Assembly: GCA_002270565.1 (NCBI GenBank)
Contig: NQMI01000008.1
Coordinates: 66,807 to 130,806, forward strand
DNA from: Stenocarpella maydis
Lineage: Eukaryota; Ascomycota; Sordariomycetes; Diaporthales; Diaporthaceae
Length of the DNA: 64,000 nt
Direction: 5' to 3'
Shown: in pieces, positions 35,649-44,570 of the stretch
Layout: the number at the start of each line of letters is the position of its first letter
Position numbering within the stretch: the stretch's first letter is position 1
Made by a program: the position numbers and the translations under genes
Notes under the pieces: generated by a model
Database searches by the model: none
Told to the model about the DNA's origin: nothing
Seen by the model: only the letters and a program-made list of their open reading frames with translations

Positions 35649-37884
35649 ATGTTGGCTGCCTTTGCGAGGACTGAATTCCGGTCCCAACCTTTGCGAGCCC
35701 TCCGCGGTAGCAGCAGCAGCAGCAGCAGCATAATAAACACCATCCTCTCGGGTCCCAGGGCTCCACTGGTTTGTCGCCCCACGCCGCTCCCTCCCTCTTA
35801 ATTCATCTCCCCCCTACCAGGCTAAGGGAGGATATGTTCCGCTCACCTATCCTCCCCTCTTCAACAGATCGCGGCAACCATGGCGCCCGCCAGCAGACGA
35901 GCCAACAGCTCGTTACCCGAAGGTCAGTCGTCCATGTGCCTAACACCCTACCGTCTCCACGGCAGCCAGGACACACCATCCGCCCCCCAGCTGTCCACTG
36001 ACACAAGGAGCGCCCACAGGTTATGTCGAGGACAAGTCCAAGGGGCCCATGCTCCGCTTCCAGGACTCTCTGCCCCGTCTGCCGGTGCCCACTCTCGAGG
36101 AGACAGCGGCTCGCTACCTGAAGTCCCTCCACCCACTGCTCAGCCCAGGCGAGTTCGAGCAGAGTAAGAAGGCCGTGGCCGACTTCGTCAAGCCAGATGG
36201 CATCGGCTCAAAGCTACAGGCCAAGCTGCTCGCCCGCCGCGAGCATCCCAAGCACAAGAACTGGATCTACGACTGGTGGAACGATGCGGCATACCTCTCC
36301 TACCGAGACCCTGTCGTCCCCTACGTCAGCTACTTCTACTCGCACCGCGATGACCGGAAGCGACGTGACCCCGCCAGGCGAGCTGCCGCCATCAGCACCG
36401 CCGTCCTGAGTTTCAAGAAGGCCGTCGACGACGGTACCCTGGAACCCGAGTACATGAAGAAGCTGCCCATCTGCATGGACAGCTACCAGTGGATGTTCAA
36501 CGCCAGTAGGGTGCCTGCCAAGCCGGCCGACTATCCTGTAAAGTTTGACCCAAAGGCGCACAAACATCTCATCGCAATCCGCAAGAACAACATCTACAAG
36601 ATTGTCCACGAGGTCGACGGGAAGCAGCTCAACACTGCCGAGCTGGAGGCGCAGTTCCGACGCGTCTACGAGCTGGCTGTGTCCCGCGGCCCAGCCCTCG
36701 GTGCCCTCACCTCCGAGACCCGTGACGTGGCCACCGACGCCAGGGCAGTGCTTCTGAACGCCGATCCTAACAACAAGGCCGCCCTCGAGACGATCGAGTC
36801 GGCCTCGTTCGTGGTGTGTCTCGACGATGCCGCCCCTGTGACGCTTGAGGAGCGCGCGCACTGCTACTGGCACGGCGACGGGCAGAACCGCTGGTACGAC
36901 AAGCCACTGCAATTCATCATCAACGACAATGGCACATCGGGCTTCATGGGCGAGCACAGCATGATGGATGGCACACCGACGCATCGTTTGAACGACTACG
37001 TGAACGATGTCATCCTTAACAGCAAGATCGACCTCAGCGCGACAGACGTGCGCTCCAACGTGCCCGAGCCATCCCTTGTCAGGTTCAACGTCAACAAGGA
37101 CGTCCAGAAGGAGATCGACCGCGCCGTCACCGACTTCAACGCCGTGATCGCACAGCACGAGCTCGCCGTCCAGTCCTACCAGGGCTATGGCAAGGGCCTG
37201 ATCAAGAAGTTCAAGTGCTCGCCTGACGCCTATGTCCAGATGATCATCCAGCTCGCCTACCACAAGATGTACGGCAAGAACAGACCTACGTACGAGAGCG
37301 CGTCGACGAGACGCTTCCAGCAGGGCCGCACCGAGACGTGTCGCACCGTGTCGGACGCCAGCGTCACCTGGTGCAACGCGATGGCGGACCACAGCGTCGA
37401 CGACAAGACAAAGGTCGGGCTGTTCCGTGCGGCCATCGCCGCCCATTCCGAGTATATCAGCGCCGCTAGCGACGGAAAGGGCGTGGACCGCCACCTCTTC
37501 GGCCTCAAGAAGCTCCTCGGCCCCGGCGAGGAGCTCCCGGACATCTACAAGGACCCGGCCTACGGCTACAGCAGCTCATGGCACCTGTCTACGTCGCAGC
37601 TGAGCTCCGAGTTCTTCAACGGGTACGGGTGGAGCCAGGTTATTGACGCCGGCTTCGGCATCGCCTACATGATCAATGAGAACAGGTGCGTCCCCCACCA
37701 TGTAGTTGACGTTGGCGGGTGTGAATAGTGAGTATAACGACTAACCACGTTTGACAGCATCAACTTCAACATCGTTTCCAAGGGGCTCGGGAGCCAGAGG
37801 ATGAGCTTCTACCTGAATGAGGCGGCGGGTGACATGCGCGACCTGCTGACACCAACCATCGAGGCGCCCAAGTCCAAGCTGTAA
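35649..37884 (+). CDS. CAT2: Carnitine O-acetyltransferase, probable dual mitochondrial/peroxisomal forms
   Basis: Long form: exons 35649-35768, 35868-35922, 36020-37685 and 37758-37884, giving 655 residues. Short form: ATG 35880, 611 residues. The core shows LPRLPVPTLEETAARYLKSL, DWWNDAAYLSYRDPVVPYVSYF and the catalytic His in FMGEHSMMDGTP. The carnitine/CoA pocket has YGKNRPTYESASTRRFQQGRTE. It ends in SKL, a PTS1 peroxisomal signal. The upstream exon reads MLAAFARTEFRSQPLRALRG and a Ser run, an Arg-rich chain without Lys and with one acid, which looks like a mitochondrial presequence. It splices in phase 0 to ATCGCGGCAACC before the second ATG. The enzyme shuttles acetyl units as acetylcarnitine and is needed for growth on fatty acids and acetate. 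The alternative start is inferred. Confidence 0.9.
35708..35729 (+). repeat. (AGC)n microsatellite in presequence exon
   Basis: Seven AGC codons encode a serine run inside the putative mitochondrial presequence of carnitine acetyltransferase. Confidence 0.9.
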
Positions 37885-38713
37885 ATGGCCCGGCCGGACG
37901 CGTGTCTCAGCTCAGCAGGAGGCGAAGACCTGGTATGGAGGCCCTCCGCCTCCAGGAAAGAGGGGGCCAGAAAGGACGTAGAGGCAAGCAAAGTCCCGCA
38001 TTGGGGTCGAAAGTCATTGTTATTTTCCAATGTGTTCCCAAATCTACCTCTTGGATAGATCGCATATAATTAGGCATCCCCCTCGCGCAGCCTGGCGTGA
38101 GTGGGGGAGGCCTTGCTTGTATACTAGAGGTCTTGGGGCGCGCAGGTGTGCGCGCATGCCATGTTAGAACGTTGAACCTCTGCGGTACTCTGACCCGATC
38201 CCATGGTGCCCGAACGTTCCTGGGCTGCGCGGTGGAGCAGGGGCGGTGACACAAGTAGCAAGACAATCTGGGTACCGTTCAGTATAGAGCCGGTTTCCAT
38301 CCAAAGAGATGTGGCTTCATGAAAAGCAAGCAGCTAGCTGACTGACCCAAGAGCCCACCAAAACTTAAAATCACAGCAATTCGTTCCTGGTTGAGGGGTG
38401 CACACCAATTGATTGCGATGTAATTTTGTAATATTCCCATAACCGCGCCACGATGCTTGAACCCCCGGCTTGAAACGCTCTCTTGAATAGATCGCGGAGA
38501 AAATATAACAGACAATGCTTATGGTCACAAGATGTCTTTACCGCGAACAGCCTGCAAGTGATGGGCTGGGCTGGTGTTCAATACAAGACCCCTCTCTTCC
38601 CATCTCTGGGTCACACCTCCCCCCCAACCCAGGCCCCTACCCGACAAGCTGCCGTTTCGCGAGCCAGCGCGCAGATCTCAGCTATCCCAGACGCCACGAT
38701 ACGCTGTACATGT
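37885..38713. other. Convergent intergenic, carnitine acetyltransferase and CAP 3' ends
   Basis: No gene seen. Confidence 0.6.
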
Positions 38714-40489
38714 TTAACCAGCATGGGACACAATCTCATCGACAAGCGACTTCTTCTCGGGGTCGTAGTATGAGCAGATCTGGCCCGGCAGCGGGATTTC
38801 GACATAATCGTCGTCGGGCCCAGAGATGATGTTGAGGTTGATGCCTGCGGACTTGGAGTGGATAATCTTGGCGGCCGTGCTCTCCTTGCTGAAGTAGACT
38901 TGAGCGCCATCAACCGAGTCCATCATGACGGTCGGGATCGTGCCCATTACTTGCAGTGCGAAGTTCTGACACTTGACCACGTCGACAGAGGACACAAGCG
39001 TGTCCACGATCAGGTTGACCCTGTTCGTGTTGTCGATGGTCACGGCATTGGCCTTGCCCTTCACTATGACGGTCGTGTTGTTGCACCTACTGATCAGGAT
39101 CGAATGGGACAGCGAGGCCTCGATCTCGACGGGGCTCGGCTCCTTGTCGTAGTTCTCAATCGTCCACTTGTTGCCCTCGAACGTCTTGACAGGCGGCTTC
39201 TTCGCCCGCATGCTCTCGGGTTTTGGCTTTTTCCCTGGCGCGGGGCTCTTGCCCCTCGACGTGTCGGACACAGTGCTGCTTGCGCGCAGCGAGGGGTTTT
39301 TGTGCGTCATCTCGGACCGGTCGACCTTGCGCAGGCCCGCGGTGACAGCCTCGCCCTTGTTGAGCTCCGAGAATACGGCGTCCAGGCCGCCTGCCGCCGG
39401 CTTGGGAGCTGCCTTCTGCTCGTTGATCTGCAGGACTGGTGGAGGCCCCGGTGGCGGAGGTGGCGGCGGACCGCCGGCGGCGGGTGGAGGCGGTGCAGGT
39501 GCAGAAGCTGGCGCGGCAGAGGAAATGGTCTTGACAACCTCCTGGACTAGCTCGCCCTGGGCGTTCCAGGGGATGCCGGAGGGGAAATGATGCTTGATGT
39601 ATTCGATGAGGTCCTTGAAGATCTGGTGGAACGATTGTATCCACCCCACCAGCTGCGGGTTCTGGTCCTTGTTGTCCTTAATCACTCGGTTGCCGTAATA
39701 CTGCGCAGACCCCAGCGAGTTTTCAACGTGCTTGTGCGGCTTGCCCTCGTCGACCCAGGCCAGCAACATGATGCCCTCGGCAACCGCGCTGAGCTCGTTG
39801 GAGTAGGGGGACCCTCTGTTTGATTCCTTGATATTCATGACGGCCATCAGAGACTCGTTGATTGGTTTCAGAAGCTTCTGGTATGCCTCCATGTCGTCGC
39901 TGTTGCTCAGGTTGGGCTTCTTGGCCTTGGTGGTGATGAGGAGGAACTTGCGCTCCACCTCAAAGCCATGGACGACCTTGGCAGCCTGCTCCGCGACAAC
40001 ACCGCCGATGGCCTTGCTGAGTTGAGAGTAGCGCTCGACGGATGTCTTGAGGAAAGCATCGAAATCCTCGATGGAGTCAGGCAGGGGCTCGTCGGCGGCT
40101 GCAGCTGCGGGAGGCGCAGAGGCGGAGGGCGCATCGGAGATGGCCTTGGGGGCATCGGGGGAGGCGAGTGTTTCTTTGAGGGCGGGCACAGCCTGGGGGA
40201 TCTCGATGGTGGAGGAGGCAATGTCCTCGAGGCGCGAGGTGGCGGCCTCGAGTCTGTGCAGCAGGTTAGTGACGCGCTGGTTGGTGTCGGAGGAGACGAC
40301 GACAGGGGCCATGATGGTGGTGGTGGCGGTGGTTCGTGGGTGAGTGCGCGTTTGCGAGGGTTGGTCGAGTATGACGGAAGAGGTTGGAGTTGCTTTGTGC
40401 CTGGGCAGGCACTAGGATGGTGGGACTGGAGGAGGAGCGTACCGCTTGATCAAGGTGGTGAGGTTGTGCATGTTGTTAACCTGAGCCAT
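38714..40489 (-). CDS. SRV2: Adenylyl cyclase-associated protein (CAP/Srv2)
   Basis: Two exons, 40443-40489 and 38714-40253 (intron 189 bp, splitting CG|A), giving 528 residues. The start MAQVNNMHNLTTLIKR joins LEAATSRLEDIA, completing the RLEXATXRLE motif that binds adenylyl cyclase. The helical folded domain follows (DFDAFLKTSVERYSQLSKAIGGVVAEQ to WIQSFHQIFKDLIEYIKHHFPSGIPWN). A polyproline stretch (PAPPPPAAGG and a run of seven P) is next, then a WH2-like region around LRKVDRSEMTHKNPSLR. The C-terminal beta-helix CARP domain is KWTIENYDKEPSPVEIE onward. CAP recycles cofilin-bound ADP-actin and couples Ras/cAMP signalling to actin. A second ATG inside the intron (40312) is in frame with exon 2 and also reaches the motif; see findings. 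Confidence 0.94.
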
Positions 40490-41283
40490 GACGTTGGAGA
40501 CTCCGGGCAGTTGGCAACCCGTGGCCTTAGTAACGGGTAGGTGGTCAAGGAGCTGATGGCAGTGGGTATCTTTTGGCTGGTCGAGGCGGTCGCGAATACT
40601 TTGCGGGGTCCTACACGTAGATATAGTGTGGTCGGGCACGGGAGGCGTGTGTAAATCAGGCGAGTTAGATGTTTAGATGCAAAACAAGCAAGCTGTATGA
40701 GATTGTGTTACAGTTGGCAGGGCGTGTATCTGCGGCGGCCACTCAGGGGCGTTGCGTTGGAGGGCCAGATGGATAGTCCTAGGTTGAGCTGGAGACTGGA
40801 TGGAGCTGTTGGGTGTGGGGCCTGCCTTTATACGGTGTGGTGTCGTCCGTAGTGTATATTGTATCTAGCAGAGTAGTATCAATTGATGATGTCTGTCGGT
40901 GCGAGGAAAGGAAGCAGATGCAGTCCGTCCAAGGTGGACACACAACCACCGGCAGCCGGGTTTCAAGAGGAAGCAAAAGTGGGAGCCTGCGATATGCAAT
41001 GACGGCAGCACATAATAAGCACCTGGGCAGTCAGGATGTGGTTGGGGAGACTATCACGGCCAAGGAAACCAGCGCCGACGCGCGACAGGCAGAGACGACC
41101 TGACCCCTGAGCTCCTGCAACCGACCTGGTGGCCCCGCATGTGCTGCACGGACCACCGGCTCATCCCTGCCGTCATTATGTAAGCCGCTGTCCGGGCCCA
41201 GCTCGGCAAACTTCTCCCGCATGTTCTCCACAACACCGTGCCAAATATGGAGTAATAATACCTTAATCTCTGAAGATTCTCAA
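40490..41283. other. Intergenic, CAP promoter to tRNA
   Basis: No protein gene seen; 5' flank of CAP. Confidence 0.55.
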
Positions 41284-41410
41284 GGGCGTCTAGCTCAAAT
41301 GGTAGAGCGCGCGCTTAGCATCTCTCTTCTCCAAGATGGGACCAGCCCAAATGTGGTATTAGATACATGATTCATGCGCGAGGTATGCGGTTCGATCCCG
41401 CAGTCGTCCA
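41284..41410 (+). tRNA. tRNA-Ala (AGC) with a 54-nt intron
   Basis: Cloverleaf of 73 nt without the intron. The acceptor stem pairs GGGCGTC with GTCGTCC, including G3:U70, the alanine identity pair, and one T-T mismatch at pair 6. The D arm is GCTC/GAGC (loop AAATGGTA). The anticodon stem is CGCGC/GCGCG with loop TTAGCA|T, anticodon AGC; the intron 41321-41374 sits right after position 37, the canonical site. The T arm is TGCGG/CCGCA with loop TTCGATC. The discriminator is A, with T5 right after (Pol III terminator). Box A (TAGCTCAAATGG) and box B (GGTTCGATCCC) are both intact. Confidence 0.95.
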
Positions 41411-41415
41411 TTTTT
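41411..41415 (+). terminator. RNA polymerase III terminator of tRNA-Ala
   Basis: TTTTT immediately after the discriminator base. Confidence 0.85.
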
Positions 41416-42606
41416 GCGGTATGAAGCCATCATGAAGACCTGACATGTTCTATTTTGCTCCCAGGATATATACCATATGAGTCAACATTGGGTCCGTGTT
41501 TGTTGTTACTTGTGGCCTGTGCAACCAACCCACTGGAGTTGCGATAAAGATGCCGTGGTCGTCCATTTGGCCGTTTCTCACCATCCTATCACCACGGTGA
41601 CTATTCATCTACCAGAGCTTACAAGGTATTCTTTTGCAGTATATATAATATAGATGGGGTTTGGCCATGTGCGACGGGGAAACTTGTTTGTCGGTCTGTC
41701 AATTCTTGCCAGGCTCTGGAGACGGGCGGACAGCACCACCATGTGCTCCTGGAGGTGGCCATATAAGAGGCTGACTAGGGGAGCACCGTGCAAGTGCTCT
41801 TCCAGGAGTACATGAGCCCAAGATGTGTTTGCCACTCTGCATGCTTTGAGCATCGGTCTGTCATGGCCTCGTAGGCCATGGGACTGATGGTCATTCTGCA
41901 GATATCTATCTGTGCATCAGCAGAGTTGCACGGTATATAAGGCAGTAACACCTATACTACACCTACAATACCCACACCCAATCATGAACGTGCAAATATA
42001 CGACTTGATTATCCGGACTTAATTGGTATTGGCACTCGCCATACCACCAGCCTTCATAAACGAGCCTCTCGGATGTATCTGTCATATCACTGGCGAGATG
42101 TTTCCTGTTGACAGGGCGTATTGGTGCGTGCTTCTCCGAAAGTCACAGTACATTGCTATCGTGCTGCCCTGGCGCTAGCGCGATCACGTCATTCGGGCCT
42201 CAAAGTGCCAAACAGTCCTGCCGACCATGCTCGAGGCCGAGCTTCGCCCGGTATCGGCCCCCAGAAGGCCGCCGCGGAACTGCACAAGACGGCCCGTGGG
42301 CCCATGTACCGATACCTCGCCCGACAGCCTACAGCAGTGCCGAGTACCCCGGATTCCAGACCTTGGGGAACGCCTTGCGCGCCTTCATTTCTGACCCGTC
42401 CTCACCTCTCACCTCTCACCTCTCCCTCGTCTCAAACCGGGCTCGCATCTACTGGCCACAGCTTCACTCGCACTGCATACGACATCGAACCGTGCCGGCT
42501 CGCCCACCCATCTACCCAGATATCTCTAACCAAGCCACCCCGCAGCCGAGCCTGCGTGCCCATGACTCTTCGCACTTCAGCCTTGCCCAGCCATTGACTC
42601 ACCAGA
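41416..42606. other. Intergenic, 5' flank of cystathionine beta-lyase
   Basis: 1.2 kb. A 158-codon ORF (42121-42597) has no features and overlaps the presumed promoter and leader. No gene recognised. Confidence 0.5.
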
Positions 42607-44006
42607 ATGGCAACCCCAGCCTCAGCAAGCGGCAGTGTCGCCAAGAAGGTATTCCAAAAGGTTGACCTTGACGGCAACAACCTACCTCCCTCGCCGGCGC
42701 CCTCGAGCCCCGCCAATGGCCGCCGCCGCTACGCCCTCGCAACCGAGCTGGTCTACACCGACAGCAAGGACCAGTATGGCTCATCCAGCTTCCCCATCTA
42801 CCGCTCCGCCACCTTCAAGCAGTCTGGCGCGAATCCAAACGGCGAGTATGACTACACCCGCTCTGGGAACCCCACCCGCACACATCTCGAGCGCCACTTG
42901 GCCAAGATCATGAATGCCACGCGGGCCCTGGCCGTCGGCTCTGGCATGGGCGCCTTGGATGTCATCACCCGTCTCTTGAGGCCCGGCGACGAGGTCATCA
43001 CCGGCGACGACCTCTACGGCGGTACCAACCGCCTGCTCACATATCTGTCCTCCAACATGGGCATCGTCGTTCACCATGTCGACACCACCAATGCCGACAG
43101 GGTCAGGCAGGTCCTCTCCGACAAGACAGCCATGGTGCTCCTCGAGACCCCGACCAACCCCCTCATCAAGATTGTCGACATACCCACCATTGCCAGGGTG
43201 ACACATGACCTCAACCCCAAGGCCCTGGTTGTGGCTGACAACACCATGTTGTCCCCCATGCTCTGCAACCCCTTGGAGCTGGGCGTCGATGTCGTCTACG
43301 AGTCCGGGACAAAGTACCTCTCGGGCCACCACGACATCATGGCAGGTGTCATCGCCTGCAACGACTCGTCCCTGGGAGACAAGATGTACTTCATGATCAA
43401 CTCGACCGGCTGCGGCCTGTCTCCCGACGACTCTTCGCTACTGATGAGGGGTATCAAGACCCTTGCCATCCGCATGGAGAAGCAGCAGTCCAACGCACAA
43501 GCCATAGCCGAGTTCCTCGAGTCACACGGCTTCAAGGTCAGATACCCGGGTCTCAAGTCGCACCCGCAGTACGACCTCCACTGGACCATGTCTCGCGGGG
43601 CAGGTGCGGTTCTGTCTTTTGAGACTGGCGATGTGACCATCTCGGAGAGGATTGTTGAAGCTGCCAGGCTATGGGGGATCAGTGTCAGCTTTGGTTGTGT
43701 CAACAGTCTGATCAGCATGCCCTGCCGGATGAGTCATGCCAGCATCGACCCCAGGACCCGGGCAGAGAGGCAGATGCCCGAGGACATCATTCGACTCTGC
43801 GTCGGTATCGAGGACGTCAATGACCTGATTGACGATCTCTCGCGCGCTGTAAGGCTTTATCAACGTACCCGTCCTCAGGCCACATGCATATGCTAACTCC
43901 CTGACAGCTGGTGCAAGCCGGTGCTGTTAACATCACACTGGACGGTTTCCACGCGGCCAACAACACGGAGGCTACGGATGAGACATCTCACCCTGCATCT
44001 GCGTAA
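42607..44006 (+). CDS. Cystathionine beta-lyase
   Basis: Two exons, 42607-43848 and 43908-44006 (intron 59 bp, phase 0, branch TGCTAAC), giving 446 residues. It is a Cys/Met-metabolism PLP enzyme: YDYTRSGNPTRTHLERHLAKI, AVGSGMGALDVITRLLRPGDEVITGDDLYGGT, VLLETPTNPLIKIVDI, VADNTMLSPMLCNPLELG and the PLP-binding Lys236 in YESGTKYLSGHHDIMAG. The C-terminus adds LVQAGAVNITLDGFHAANN. The sequence follows the fungal cystathionine beta-lyase type (Neurospora met-2), which splits cystathionine to homocysteine, pyruvate and ammonia in methionine synthesis. Gamma-lyase is the main alternative; fungal beta-lyases share this about 445-residue length and a similar N-terminal Pro/Ser-rich leader. The last exon is short and would be missed by a single-ORF call. 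Confidence 0.9.
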
Positions 44007-44249
44007 GCTTGGGCGATGCAGGAAAAGTCGGGAACATGGCGTCATGGCGCATCGTGCAAAGCACCTCGATCTCCCAAAATCTGGCCTCATCGGTGCACAG
44101 GCAATTGATTATTACATAAGAAAGCATCTCATTCATAAAAAGGAACAATTTCGAATTTATGAAGACACTGGCAGTGAAATGGATTACATGAGCAGAAGCA
44201 GCCACAGGTGGCAACATCGACATTGGCCAAATCCACGCCAAGCATCGCC

Positions 44250-44570
44250 TCACATCTTGGGGAGGCGCTTCCCCTCGTCCTGCATGATCGTCAACGAACA
44301 TGTTTCAATCCGCTGTGGAGGGGCGGACGTACCTGGTGCCCGCGGTGCCACTCGGAAAAGGGTAGCTCGCACCTCCGGTGCTCACCCTCCCAGAGTTGGA
44401 GCATCGGTGACGGTTGCTGGCCTGACTTGGACGGCTTCTTGTGGGACTGGCTGTTCCCGAATGTGTCAGTGTCTTCGCGGCGCCGCTTGGGGACTTCAAG
44501 AAGAGGGAGGGTTATACCTAGATTTTGGCTCACAGGGCTTGGCCTGGCGTGGTTTGGTGTCGTGAGACAT
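44250..44570 (-). CDS. Candidate small three-exon gene, 66 residues, unknown function
   Basis: On the minus strand I can build exons 44518-44570, 44450-44333 and 44279-44250. The phases fit (AG|C, then phase 0) and there is no internal stop. Intron 1 (67 bp) is GTATAA...AACAG with branch CACTGAC; intron 2 (53 bp) is GTACGT...TGCAG with branch TTGACG 12 bases before AG. The protein starts MSHDTKPRQAKPCEPKSSQS, has a middle PSPMLQLWEGEHRRCELPFS and ends DEGKRLPKM. It is basic, with a Trp/His-rich centre, and has no signal peptide or membrane helix. A TATA-like CTATAAGG lies about 180 bases upstream (near 44740). It lies antisense to the 3' flank of cystathionine beta-lyase. I recognise no family; confidence rests on the two good introns. 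Confidence 0.45.

Noticed and set aside
40254..40312. CAP start at ATG 40312 as the main start
   Set aside because: The first exon with MHNLTTLIKR fits fungal CAP better and the intron has consensus sites; kept only as an alternative start.
42121..42597. 158-codon ORF on + just before cystathionine beta-lyase
   Set aside because: Low-complexity Pro/Ser/Arg reading of a leader region; ends right before the true start.
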